Both the position numbers and the translations under genes were made by a program. The notes below the pieces were generated by a model. That model saw only the letters and a program-made list of their open reading frames with translations, did no database searches and was not told the origin of the DNA. Shown here in pieces: positions 1 to 8,245 of a stretch of DNA of 64,000 bases (positions within the stretch are counted from its first letter, which is position 1; each line of letters starts with the position of its first letter). This DNA comes from SIG437 sp045576235 (GTDB lineage Bacteria; Bacillota; Clostridia; UBA1381; UBA9506). The stretch covers positions 7,041 through 71,040 of the forward strand of contig JAZNGA010000004.1 of NCBI GenBank assembly GCA_045576235.1, in the 5' to 3' direction.

Positions 1-49
1 TTTCATCTATATAAATTTCCTAAGGATAAATAAATTTGTCATTTCGTTG

Positions 50-78
50 TTGTATTTTAAAAAAGCAGATGATATAAT
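50..78 (+). promoter_or_regulatory. SigA-type promoter for the GT4 gene
   Basis: The -35 box is TTGTAT at 50-55 and the -10 box TATAAT at 73-78, with a 17-nt spacer. TG sits one base before the -10 (extended -10). The start codon at 120 follows a GGGGTGA ribosome site at 107-113. Confidence 0.7.
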
Positions 79-119
79 ATAGCTGATGCGATGTTTTTCA
101 GCATATGGGGTGAATTATT

Positions 120-1274
120 ATGAAAATACTTATAACTACCGATTTGTTCACAGTTGCGACAAATGGCGTTGTCACATCTGTTAAAAATTTATATGAAGAG
201 CTTGTTAAAATGGGACATGATGTCCGCATCCTGACGCTATCTGACGATATTCACAGCCACAAGGCCAGCAATGTTTACTACATCAGGTCGGTTCCGTTTG
301 GCGTTTATCCTGATGTGAGAATGCCGATTGCCTTCAGACACAGGCTCATGAGAGAGATTATTGAATGGAAACCTGATATAATCCATAGTCAATGTGAGTT
401 TTTCAGCTTTCAATTTGCTGAATATATTGGAAAGGAAACAGGGGCTCCGATAGTCCACACTTATCACACGCTTTATGAACAATATGTGAGATATGTTTTC
501 CCGTCAAGGCGAATTGGCAGAAGAATTGTCCGCACTTTTTCCCGCAAGAGATTAGAAGGAGTGAGCAGAATTATTGCGCCTACAAAAAAGGTGGAAAACA
601 CTCTTTCTGGCTATGGGATTGTTAACAACATGACCATTATACCGAGCGGAATAAGCCTTAAACAACATCAGATTCGTGTTCCTGAGCAAATTTTGAAAAA
701 GAGACGCCGTGAGCTGAAGATTGATGAGGACAAGGTTGTTATGATAAATCTCGGCAGACTCGGAACGGAAAAAAATCTCGGAGAGCTGATTGATTTCTTT
801 GCAAAGGCAAGAGAGCTTTATGATAATCTGATTTTTATGATTGTCGGTGATGGACCTGCTAAAGACGAGCTCCGGCAGCAAGCAGAAAGGCTTGGCGTGA
901 GTGATTCTGTGATATTTACGGGCATGGTTGAGCCGGGAGAGGTGCAGAACTATTATCAATTAGCAGATGTTTTTGTCAGTGCTTCAACAAGTGAGACTCA
1001 GGGGCTGACTTATGTTGAGGCGGCTGCAAACGGTTTGCCGCTTTTATGCAGGGAGGATTTGTGCCTTCAGGATGTTTTGCGACAAGGTGAGAACGGATTT
1101 TCATATAATAATGAAGAAGAATTTCTCGCTGCTATAAAAAGCATTTCGGAAAATAAAGAGTGGAGAAAGAAAGCTGCAGAAATCAGCAGAGAAATTGCCG
1201 CTTCTTTTGACAAAGCAAAATTTGGTGCGGCTGTCGAAAAGGTTTATTTGTCTGTCATAGAAAAAAACAAGTAG
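120..1274 (+). CDS. GT4-family glycosyltransferase
   Basis: Probable cytoplasmic or membrane-associated retaining glycosyltransferase, 384 residues, with the two-domain GT-B layout of family GT4. The N-terminal acceptor half begins MKILITTDLFTVATNGV. The C-terminal nucleotide-sugar half contains INLGRLGTEKN, the donor-site stretch IVGDGPAKDELR and an E-x7-E pair within SETQGLTYVEAAANG. The glycine and asparagine-rich N-terminus resembles the diacylglycerol glucosyltransferase and mannosyltransferase branch of GT4 (family knowledge), so glycolipid synthesis is plausible, but the acceptor and sugar cannot be read from the sequence. It is a single-gene unit between its own promoter and a terminator at 1302-1327. 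Confidence 0.85.
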   Translation: MKILITTDLFTVATNGVVTSVKNLYEELVKMGHDVRILTLSDDIHSHKASNVYYIRSVPFGVYPDVRMPIAFRHRLMREIIEWKPDIIHSQCEFFSFQFAEYIGKETGAPIVHTYHTLYEQYVRYVFPSRRIGRRIVRTFSRKRLEGVSRIIAPTKKVENTLSGYGIVNNMTIIPSGISLKQHQIRVPEQILKKRRRELKIDEDKVVMINLGRLGTEKNLGELIDFFAKARELYDNLIFMIVGDGPAKDELRQQAERLGVSDSVIFTGMVEPGEVQNYYQLADVFVSASTSETQGLTYVEAAANGLPLLCREDLCLQDVLRQGENGFSYNNEEEFLAAIKSISENKEWRKKAAEISREIAASFDKAKFGAAVEKVYLSVIEKNK

Positions 1275-1301
1275 AAGCTTTTGGATTTTAGGTTATGATG
1301 C

Positions 1302-1327
1302 GGGAGATGTGAAGAACATCTCCTTTT
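1302..1327 (+). terminator. Rho-independent terminator after the GT4 gene
   Basis: An 8-bp stem GGAGATGT/ACATCTCC with a 5-nt loop is followed by TTTTTG. It separates the glycosyltransferase gene from the TIR-MORN promoter. Confidence 0.85.
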
Positions 1328-1333
1328 TGTTTT

Positions 1334-1362
1334 GTTGACAAAAGATGCTTTTTTTAATATAA
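1334..1362 (+). promoter_or_regulatory. Perfect consensus SigA promoter for the TIR-MORN gene
   Basis: TTGACA at 1334-1339, a 17-nt spacer and TATAAT at 1357-1362. Both hexamers match the vegetative consensus exactly, which predicts strong constitutive transcription unless an unseen operator acts on it. Confidence 0.8.
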
Positions 1363-1446
1363 TTAGAATGGTTATTTATGTTTTGGAAACGAAAGAGCGT
1401 TTTTACATATGAAAAGGCAGAAAACAGCGAATTGTGAGGAAAAAAT

Positions 1447-4248
1447 ATGGATATATTTATCAGCTACAGCAGACTAGACAGCGAAGAGGCAGACAGAATT
1501 GTTCAGTTTTTAGAGGAAAATGGTTATTCTGTTTTCATTGACAGAAACGGAATCACTGCAGGTGCAGCGTGGAGAAAAACCATTGCCAAGGCTGTTCTGG
1601 AGTGTAAGGTTATGCTCTTTTTAGTGTCTGTTGCTTCACAAGGCTCTGAATGGGTTGAAAGAGAAGTGGCTCTTGCGGATGAAGAAGGCAAGACAATTAT
1701 TCCGTATTTTGTCGAAGAGTGTAAGCTGACTGCAGAATTCAAGCTTTTGCTGGTGGCACGCCAAAGAATTTTCGGATATAGCGGAAAAGAAAAGGCTGAC
1801 GGAGAGCTCCTTGATGCGCTGAAGGAAGTGATTAAGCCATCTGAAAAAACGGAAGCTGTTGCAGAGGAAACGGAAGCTGTTGCAGAGGAAACAGAGATTG
1901 TTGAAGAAGAAACAGAAAGGTCTGATGAGAGACAAATAATTTATCCAAACGGCGACAGATATGTTGGTGAGGTGGCTGAAGGAGTTCCCCACGGGAAAGG
2001 CACTTTTTTCTTTTCTGACGGCGCCACATATAAAGGCTCATTTAAAGACGGAGAGCAGGTGGATGTCGGAGAATATACAGAGCCTGACGGAACGAAATAT
2101 GTTGGAAAGCTTGCAGACCTTCGCGGCGTTATGGAAGAAGACTTTGCTAAAGAAGACGAAAATGAGGCTCTCAAAGAGAGCTCTTTAAAGGAAGATGTTT
2201 CTGAAGGGATGGAAGATTTGCTTTCTTCTGACACAAAAGAAGTCACATTTGCAGAAAATTTGGAGCTTAAAGACGGCGCCGTTTATTCAGGTGAAATGAT
2301 GGGCGGAAAACCTCACGGCAAGGGCAAGATAACATATAAAAACGGCAAAATCTATGAAGGCGAATTTGCAAAAGGTGTGCCTAACGGAGCGGGCAGAGTT
2401 ATATCGCAGAAAGGCATAATCTATGAAGCCGAGTTTGACAGAGGACAGCTTGTCAGACAAATTCCTGTTGCAAAGCAGAAAGCTGATGTCGTCAAGGTCG
2501 TGGAAAACAAACTGCTTAAGAACAGCGGTGCTGTTTATTCGGGAGAAATGGTTGATGGAAAGCCACATGGAAGGGGAAGGATAACATATAAAAATGGCAA
2601 AATCTGTGAAGCGGTGTTTGAAAAAGGCGTTCCTCACGGCAAGGGCAGGATGATAACAAAGGGCGGCATAGTTTATGAAGGTGAGTTCCAGAGAGGTCAG
2701 TTTATCAAAACAAATGAAGTGACCGATAGCACGGAAGGGAAATATGTCTTCCCCGACGGAAGCATTTATGTTGGTCCCTTAAAAGACGGAGTTCCTCACG
2801 GAAAAGGCACGACTAAGTTTGCAAACGAAAGCGTTTATGTTGGTCCTGTTGTTGATGGAAAATTTATCGGCAAAGGCAAGATAACATATAAAAACGGAAA
2901 TATTTATGAGGGCGAAGTGAAAGACGGAGTCCCTCACGGCAAGGGTAAAATGACATATTCAACCGGTGACACATTTGAAGGCACTTTTCAAAACGGGAAG
3001 CGTCATGGCTTTGGCGTAATGCATCAGTATGATGGTGGAGTTTTTGAAGGCAATTATGTGGACAATAAACGGGAAGGACTCGTGAAAATCACATATCCGG
3101 ACGGCTTTGTGCTTGAATGTGAATATAAGGATGGCGTGATGGAAGCAAATGCTAAAATAACACTTCCTGACGGAACGCAAAAAGAAGGGGCTTTTAACGA
3201 GCTGAAGATGCTGGTGCCTGCGATACCACAAAAATCAGGCGTCACGGTTGTAAAAAACATGGTGCTGGCGTATGCACAGGGTGCAGTTTATTCAGGGGAA
3301 ATGATAAACGGAAAGCCTCACGGAAAAGGAAAAATTAAATATAGAAACGGAAAAACCTATGAAGGTGATTTTGTTAAAGGTGTGCCTTCCGGCATAGGAA
3401 GAATGACTTTAAAAAACGGCAGTGTTCAGGCGGGTGAATTTAAAAGCGGAAAGTTTATTGGTTTTTCCTCGAAGACCGAGACGGGAGAATTGACTGTTCC
3501 TTTGAGCAAAGGCAGACTATATTCAGGCGAGATGATGGCAGGGATGCCCCACGGAAAAGGAAAGCTCATTAATAACAACAGAGGACTAACCATTGAGGGA
3601 ACTTTTATAAACGGCGTAATTACATTCGGCAGAATAACAAAAAAAGACGGAGTAGTTTACGAAGGCGAGATTGCCGATGAAATGGCGCACGGCAGAGGCA
3701 CGCTTACATATAATAACGGCGCAGTTTATGAAGGTGAATTCAAAAACGGAAAACCTGACGGCATGGGAGTTATGACATGGCTTGAGGGAGACCGATATGA
3801 AGGCGAATCCTTAAAGGGATATCGTCACGGGTTTGGAAAATATATTCATGCAAACGGTGCAGTTTATGAAGGGAACTGGGTAAGCGCCCATAAAAACGGA
3901 CGCGGAAAATACACTTTTGCTGACGGCACAGTTTATGAAGGGAATTTTAAGGATGACAGATTCAGCGGCTTGGGAAAAATGACATTTAAAAATGGCGGCT
4001 TTTACGAAGGTGAATTTAAAAATGATATGTTCAACGGCATAGGCAGACAGTCTTTCGCTAACGGTGATTTTTATGAGGGCGAATATAAGGACGGCAAAAT
4101 AAGCGGCAGGGGCAAATATAAATTTTCAAACGGAGAGGTCTATACGGGTGAGTTTTTAGACGGAAAGCTTCACGGAGTTGGAAAACTTAGTCCTGTAATC
4201 GGTTTTGCAAAAAAAGTGCGCTATGAAAACGGAAAATTAGTTAAATAG
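1447..4248 (+). CDS. TIR domain-MORN repeat fusion protein
   Basis: A 933-residue protein without signal peptide or membrane segment, so probably cytosolic. Residues 1-115 form a TIR domain: MDIFISYSRLD at the start, an FIDRNGI loop near 30-36 and SEWVERE at 67-73. Trp69 and Glu73 form the WxxxE arrangement that in TIR NAD-cleaving enzymes holds the catalytic glutamate (family knowledge). A Glu-rich linker follows (TEAVAEE from residue 135, in 21-bp tandem copies). The rest, about residues 163-933, is some 28 MORN-like repeats of about 23 residues with the pattern YxGEFxxGxPHGKGxxxYxNG. MORN repeats usually bind lipids or act as scaffolds. Enzymatic and immune roles are inference. No recognisable defence genes flank it. 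Confidence 0.85.
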   Translation: MDIFISYSRLDSEEADRIVQFLEENGYSVFIDRNGITAGAAWRKTIAKAVLECKVMLFLVSVASQGSEWVEREVALADEEGKTIIPYFVEECKLTAEFKLLLVARQRIFGYSGKEKADGELLDALKEVIKPSEKTEAVAEETEAVAEETEIVEEETERSDERQIIYPNGDRYVGEVAEGVPHGKGTFFFSDGATYKGSFKDGEQVDVGEYTEPDGTKYVGKLADLRGVMEEDFAKEDENEALKESSLKEDVSEGMEDLLSSDTKEVTFAENLELKDGAVYSGEMMGGKPHGKGKITYKNGKIYEGEFAKGVPNGAGRVISQKGIIYEAEFDRGQLVRQIPVAKQKADVVKVVENKLLKNSGAVYSGEMVDGKPHGRGRITYKNGKICEAVFEKGVPHGKGRMITKGGIVYEGEFQRGQFIKTNEVTDSTEGKYVFPDGSIYVGPLKDGVPHGKGTTKFANESVYVGPVVDGKFIGKGKITYKNGNIYEGEVKDGVPHGKGKMTYSTGDTFEGTFQNGKRHGFGVMHQYDGGVFEGNYVDNKREGLVKITYPDGFVLECEYKDGVMEANAKITLPDGTQKEGAFNELKMLVPAIPQKSGVTVVKNMVLAYAQGAVYSGEMINGKPHGKGKIKYRNGKTYEGDFVKGVPSGIGRMTLKNGSVQAGEFKSGKFIGFSSKTETGELTVPLSKGRLYSGEMMAGMPHGKGKLINNNRGLTIEGTFINGVITFGRITKKDGVVYEGEIADEMAHGRGTLTYNNGAVYEGEFKNGKPDGMGVMTWLEGDRYEGESLKGYRHGFGKYIHANGAVYEGNWVSAHKNGRGKYTFADGTVYEGNFKDDRFSGLGKMTFKNGGFYEGEFKNDMFNGIGRQSFANGDFYEGEYKDGKISGRGKYKFSNGEVYTGEFLDGKLHGVGKLSPVIGFAKKVRYENGKLVK
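1849..1911 (+). repeat. 21-bp tandem repeat in the TIR-MORN linker
   Basis: Two identical 21-bp copies encode TEAVAEE, and a third degenerate copy encodes TEIVEEE. The unit keeps the reading frame and joins the TIR domain to the MORN array, probably as a flexible acidic spacer. Confidence 0.85.
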
Positions 4249-4280
4249 AAAAAAGGCGGTGCTGCGGCATCGCCTTTTTG
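4249..4280 (+). terminator. Rho-independent terminator after TIR-MORN
   Basis: A-rich stretch, stem GGCGGTGC/GCATCGCC with one G-T pair, then TTTTTG, directly after the TAG stop. Transcription of the TIR-MORN gene is monocistronic. Confidence 0.85.
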
Positions 4281-4334
4281 CGAAATAATTGAAAAAAGCT
4301 TTTAACCTTTTGCAAAATTACCAAAATTTTATCA

Positions 4335-4363
4335 TTGATTTTGCGAATAAAACAGTGTATCAT
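4335..4363 (+). promoter_or_regulatory. Possible promoter for the S-layer-homology gene
   Basis: TTGATT at 4335-4340, a 17-nt spacer and TATCAT at 4358-4363. Neither box is perfect, and a separate TTGACA at 4375-4380 lacks a well-placed -10, so the assignment is tentative. The untranslated leader would be about 210 nt. Confidence 0.35.
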
Positions 4364-4466
4364 AATACTTGTGGTTGACATAACAACGAAACGATAACTT
4401 CAAATGGCATAATTCAGTATCGTTAGTTTTATAAATAAATTCACCAGATAATGAGGAGGTGGCTTT

Positions 4467-4583
4467 GTGATTGGTCATGGCAGTCTTGGTGACATTTTAA
4501 AGCCTGACTTTAAAGAAAGGACAGAAATTTTTCAGCTTGGGAAATTGACAGAATGTAATAAAATTTTCAGGAGGAAAAATTAA
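4467..4583 (+). CDS. Candidate 38-residue leader peptide upstream of the SLH gene
   Basis: A GTG at 4467 preceded by GAGGAGGT at 4453-4460 opens a 38-codon frame starting VIGHGSLGDILKPDF. It ends in TAA at 4581-4583, and the last A of that stop is the first base of the downstream ATG. This overlap, and a second AGGAGG at the end of the small frame, would couple its translation to the SLH gene. No family is recognised. It may be a regulatory leader peptide or simply a spurious frame. Confidence 0.35.
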   Translation: MIGHGSLGDILKPDFKERTEIFQLGKLTECNKIFRRKN

Positions 4584-7177
4584 TGGCTATATCAAAAAAA
4601 TTAACGGCAGTTATTCTGACAATGATAATGGCGCTCGGCATGGTGACGGGAAGCTTTGCTATGATTCCTTCGGATGCCGTAGGCTCAAAACACGAAGAAG
4701 CAATTGAAACACTCGGCGCGCTTGACATTATGATAGGTGACGCAGAGACAGGACTTTTCAGACCTGATGCTTTCATCAAGCGTTCAGAGTTTGCAAAGGT
4801 TGCAGTTGAGACAATGGGACTTGGCGAGCTTGCTGAATCCTCGATGGGCAAGACAAAATATCCCGATGTTGTTGAAAACCATTGGGCATCAGGATATATT
4901 AACATTGCAACTCAGCAGGGTGTTGTAATCGGTGACGATCAGCACAATTTCAGACCTGACGATACAATCACATATGCTGAGGCGATGACAATCTTAGTAA
5001 GAATAATCGGTCACGAGCCTGCGGCTTTATCTGCCGGTGGGTTCCCGAATGGATATGTGACAGTCGGAACACAGAACGGAATCGCGAAAAATGCAATGGC
5101 AAACGATAATGAGCCTGTTAAAAGAGGAGTTGTCGCACAGATGACATTTAACTCTCTCACAGTTAAAATGATGGAGCAGACAGGCTTTGGTGCAAACGAA
5201 AGATATGAAATCGTTGACAAAACTGTTCTTACGGATGTGCTTGACACAGAAAAGCTGACAGGTCAGATTGTTGCAGTCGGTCAGAGCAGTCTTTCAGGCT
5301 CGTCAAACCTCAAAGATAACGAAGTGAAAATCGGCGATGAGGTTTATGAAGTGGCAGACAAGGCGCTTGCTGAAATCAGAAACCTTTTAGGTTTTAATGT
5401 GACATTCTATGCACGCACTATAGATGACGAAAAAGTGATTCTTCTTGCAAGACCTTCAAAAAATGCAAATGACTCTGTCACAATAAAAACAGACGATATG
5501 CATAGCGCAGAGGTTTTGGAAGCAGGAACAACCAAGGTTATGTATTGGCTTGATAAGGAAAATGATAAAAAGCCACAGGAACTCACAATTTCTGAAGCTG
5601 CTAAAATGATTTTTAACGGAAAACCGATTGAATTCAGTGTGTCTGAGCTCACACCTGACTCAGGCAGAATCACAGTTTTAGACACAGACTCAGATGATAA
5701 ATATGACATCGTCTTTGTGACATCCTATGAAAACTATGTTGTCGAAGATGTGATTGAAACAAGTCATCGCGTGACAGACAAATATGGAAAACCGTCACTT
5801 GTTTTAGACCCTGAAGATGATGATGTTAAGTTTGTTATAACAAAGGCATCGCAGGAACTTGAAATTTCAGACCTCAAGGAATGGAATGTTTTAAGCGTTG
5901 CTAAAAGTAAGGATTCATCAATCGTTGTAATAGAAGTTTCAGGCGAATATGTGACAGGTAAGGTAACAGAGCTTAAAGATGATGAAAGAGGCATTAACGG
6001 GAAACGCTATAAGATTGCAAAAAACTATGAAGAAGACATCAAGCTCGGCGATGAGGGCACATTCTATCTCGACATAGAAGGCAAAATCGCAGCAGTTGAT
6101 GCAACCAAGACACTTTCTTCAAATTATGCTTATGCAGTTAAAGGCGGATTGTCAAACGGTTTTGATAAAGTTTTAGAGCTTAAGATTTTCGATAAAGACG
6201 GAAAAACAGTAACTTTAAAATCAGGCGACAAAATCAAGCTTGATGGCGTGAGCGGAAAGACTCCAGCCGAAGCTCTGGCAAAGCTTTCTGATGAAGAGGG
6301 TGTTTTCGTGCCGCAGCTCATCACTTATGAGACAAATGCATCAGGAGAGCTCAAAGAGATTAACACAGCTGTTGACAAAACAGAAAGCGGCGAGATAAAC
6401 AAGGCATCATTTACGCTTAATGTTAAAGACAGCTTAACCTATAAAGAAGCTTCAAAAAAACTTGGAGCATATAATGTGAATTCAGAGACTATAGTGTTTG
6501 ACATCCCTGCAGGAAAAACAGACACAGCAGATTTTTCAGTCGAGGATATCTCAATCTTTGAGGATAAAACAGAATATGATGTTTATATCTATGACCTTGG
6601 CGAAGATTTAACAGCAAAAGCAATCGTTGTGACAAATTCACAAGGCATTGCAGGATTAGAAGGCTCAATGGTAATAGTTGACTCTGTCGGAACGATGGCA
6701 AATGACGATAATGAACTTGTTGACAAGCTCTATGGATATCAGGATGGCAAAAAGGTTTCATTTGAAACTACAGAATCAGACATCTTGGTAAATGAAGATG
6801 GAGATATGCTCAAAACAGGTGACATTATCCAGATTAAAACAAATGCAAAAGGCCAGATTCAGAGCATCAGAGTTTTATTCGAAGCAAAAAACAAAGCTAC
6901 AGAAGGCACTGAAACAATCGCAGATGACCTTCAGGTGGTTTACGGTAAAGTTGTTAAGAAATTTGCAAGCTCAATCAATGTGACAGTTAATGGCGGCGCA
7001 GTGACAAACTATGCCATCTCAGATGCAACTGTCTATGAGCTTAACACAGAAAAATCAACAAATGCAATCAAAGTCGTAACACCGGGAGATATCCCGCAAT
7101 ATGACGATTTCTCTGAAAGCAGAGTTTTAATCAGAATTTATAAAGACGAAGTTAAGGAAATCGTTATAGTAAAATAA
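4583..7177 (+). CDS. S-layer homology domain surface protein
   Basis: An 864-residue secreted protein. A signal peptide (about residues 1-26, ending GSFA) is followed by three SLH modules: about 38-80 (LGALDIMIGD...FRPDAFIKRSEFAKV), 90-145 (YPDVVENHWASGYI...FRPDDTITYAEAM) and 155-200 (a weaker copy, GTQNGIAKNAM...KRGVVAQM). SLH modules anchor proteins to pyruvylated secondary wall polymers (family knowledge). The remaining roughly 660 residues are acidic, beta-strand-rich and not recognised. They end in the strand-like tail RIYKDEVKEIVIVK, as in many clostridial SLH proteins. The start overlaps the stop of the small upstream frame and has an AGGAGG ribosome site. Probably a structural cell-surface protein. 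Confidence 0.9.
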   Translation: MAISKKLTAVILTMIMALGMVTGSFAMIPSDAVGSKHEEAIETLGALDIMIGDAETGLFRPDAFIKRSEFAKVAVETMGLGELAESSMGKTKYPDVVENHWASGYINIATQQGVVIGDDQHNFRPDDTITYAEAMTILVRIIGHEPAALSAGGFPNGYVTVGTQNGIAKNAMANDNEPVKRGVVAQMTFNSLTVKMMEQTGFGANERYEIVDKTVLTDVLDTEKLTGQIVAVGQSSLSGSSNLKDNEVKIGDEVYEVADKALAEIRNLLGFNVTFYARTIDDEKVILLARPSKNANDSVTIKTDDMHSAEVLEAGTTKVMYWLDKENDKKPQELTISEAAKMIFNGKPIEFSVSELTPDSGRITVLDTDSDDKYDIVFVTSYENYVVEDVIETSHRVTDKYGKPSLVLDPEDDDVKFVITKASQELEISDLKEWNVLSVAKSKDSSIVVIEVSGEYVTGKVTELKDDERGINGKRYKIAKNYEEDIKLGDEGTFYLDIEGKIAAVDATKTLSSNYAYAVKGGLSNGFDKVLELKIFDKDGKTVTLKSGDKIKLDGVSGKTPAEALAKLSDEEGVFVPQLITYETNASGELKEINTAVDKTESGEINKASFTLNVKDSLTYKEASKKLGAYNVNSETIVFDIPAGKTDTADFSVEDISIFEDKTEYDVYIYDLGEDLTAKAIVVTNSQGIAGLEGSMVIVDSVGTMANDDNELVDKLYGYQDGKKVSFETTESDILVNEDGDMLKTGDIIQIKTNAKGQIQSIRVLFEAKNKATEGTETIADDLQVVYGKVVKKFASSINVTVNGGAVTNYAISDATVYELNTEKSTNAIKVVTPGDIPQYDDFSESRVLIRIYKDEVKEIVIVK

Positions 7178-7216
7178 TTAAGCCGACCAACCAAATAATA
7201 TATCACTCAACCTCCG

Positions 7217-7258
7217 GAAAGGGACAACGCTCTGGCGTTGTCCCTTTCAGCTTTTAAT
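7217..7258 (+). terminator. Strong terminator between convergent genes
   Basis: A 14-bp perfect stem GAAAGGGACAACGC/GCGTTGTCCCTTTC with a TCTG loop, then AGCTTTTAATA. It lies between the SLH gene and the end of the convergent DUF5662 gene and may serve both strands. Confidence 0.8.
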
Positions 7259-7778
7259 ATGTTTTTGTTCTTTTAATAATCTTAAATGCTTCTTCTTCTC
7301 CTTTTTCTGCAAGCGTTCGCAGCCAGCCTTCGAGGAGGTCTGATGTTTCAGGGTGAATGAAACGCACGCCCTTTGCTTTTGAAAAATATTCCAAAGGATG
7401 AGAGTCTGCATAGTTTTTGCCCTGATAGATTTTGCTTGCGGCAACTCTGTCGCAAAACATTTCTTTGACAAATTTTAAGGGCATTTTAACAGGCTCGAGC
7501 CGTTTTGTCAGATAGTTATAGTCAGTCCAATATTCAAAATGGTGCTTGTTTCTGCCCTTGTGGTGAAGCCACGCGCGAGAATAGCCGAAAAGCTCGCGTT
7601 CCTTTTCATTGGGGCTTTTCGTGCCTGCATAATATTTGGCGCCCGTCGGAAACTCCGTTAAAGAATATTTTGACAAATCGTGAAAGAGTGACTGAAAAAA
7701 GATGCCCGCCTTAAATCCGTGGCATATGACGGCGTGGCGATGCTTTGTTATTGTGATAAAATGGTTAAGTGCTTTCAT
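7254..7778 (-). CDS. DUF5662 family protein
   Basis: A 174-residue predicted cytosolic protein of unknown function, matching the DUF5662 family common in gut Firmicutes. Visible conserved stretches are FHDLSKYS near residue 34, which resembles a metal-binding HD motif, and the His-rich WLHHKGRNKHHFEYW near residue 73. The ATG at 7776-7778 was chosen because GAAAGGAAG lies just upstream; an upstream in-frame TTG would include that ribosome site in the coding region. Its own promoter lies at 7802-7830. A hydrolase role is only a guess from the HD-like residues. Confidence 0.8.
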   Translation of the reverse strand: MKALNHFITITKHRHAVICHGFKAGIFFQSLFHDLSKYSLTEFPTGAKYYAGTKSPNEKERELFGYSRAWLHHKGRNKHHFEYWTDYNYLTKRLEPVKMPLKFVKEMFCDRVAASKIYQGKNYADSHPLEYFSKAKGVRFIHPETSDLLEGWLRTLAEKGEEEAFKIIKRTKTY

Positions 7779-7801
7779 AGTGATTCTTCCTTTCAAAGAT
7801 A

Positions 7802-7830
7802 ATTATATCATAAAAAATTTTGGAAAGCAA
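7802..7830 (-). promoter_or_regulatory. Promoter for the DUF5662 gene
   Basis: Read on the minus strand: TTGCTT, a 17-nt spacer, then TATAAT preceded by TGA (extended -10). Between this promoter and the one at 8066 lie about 230 bases in which no gene is seen. Confidence 0.6.
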
Positions 7831-8065
7831 ATGTTTAAATCGTGACTTTGAACGTATAAATCAACTTGCTTTTTATGCTTCAGAATTTTGCAATAATTGC
7901 TTTTTAACAAAATCCGTTTCGTCATCTTTTTATCGATTAAAGTCTTTTGGGTGACGCGACAGGCGCAAGGTTTTCTGTTTGTGAAAAAGTGACGAAAGAT
8001 GAAAAGCTTTTTTGTGGAAAATTAATATACCTATAATATGCTTGAAATTTTTTGTGTAAAATCTA

Positions 8066-8094
8066 TTGATTTTTTTGAATTCTTGTAATATAAT
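8066..8094 (+). promoter_or_regulatory. Promoter for the carbohydrate-binding-like gene
   Basis: TTGATT at 8066-8071, a 17-nt spacer and TATAAT at 8089-8094. It gives a leader of about 145 nt before the start codon at 8246. Confidence 0.65.
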
Positions 8095-8100
8095 TGTAAA

Positions 8101-8245
8101 AAAGCTCAATAGTTGAGCTTGATTTTTAAAGTTTTCAGTGAAGTTGATGGACAAAAGAGCTGTTTTGTCGCGGAAACGGACGCTGATAAAAAGGCGCACG
8201 GAAAGGTGCGGGAAAAATAAATTTAAAGTTAGGAGAGAAAAGAAA
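8101..8245 (+). promoter_or_regulatory. Structured 5' leader of the carbohydrate-binding-like gene
   Basis: The leader can fold several hairpins: AAGCTCAA/TTGAGCTT at 8102-8120, GACAAAA/TTTTGTC near 8150-8170, and CGCAC/GTGCG near 8194-8209. An AGGAGAG ribosome site precedes the ATG. No terminator is present, so any control would be on mRNA stability or translation. It does not match a riboswitch class known to me. Confidence 0.4.

Noticed and set aside
4567..4905. Open frame opposite the start of the SLH gene
   Set aside because: It is antisense to a signal peptide and SLH module, with Ser and Ala-rich composition typical of shadow frames.
8120..8220. Cyclic-di-GMP riboswitch before the carbohydrate-binding-like gene
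   Set aside because: Some GGAAAC and GACGC-like pieces are present, but the conserved core and pairing pattern of either class is not.
8138..8245. N-terminal extension of the carbohydrate-binding-like protein
   Set aside because: It would place a very basic 36-residue stretch before a clear signal peptide and read through the structured leader.
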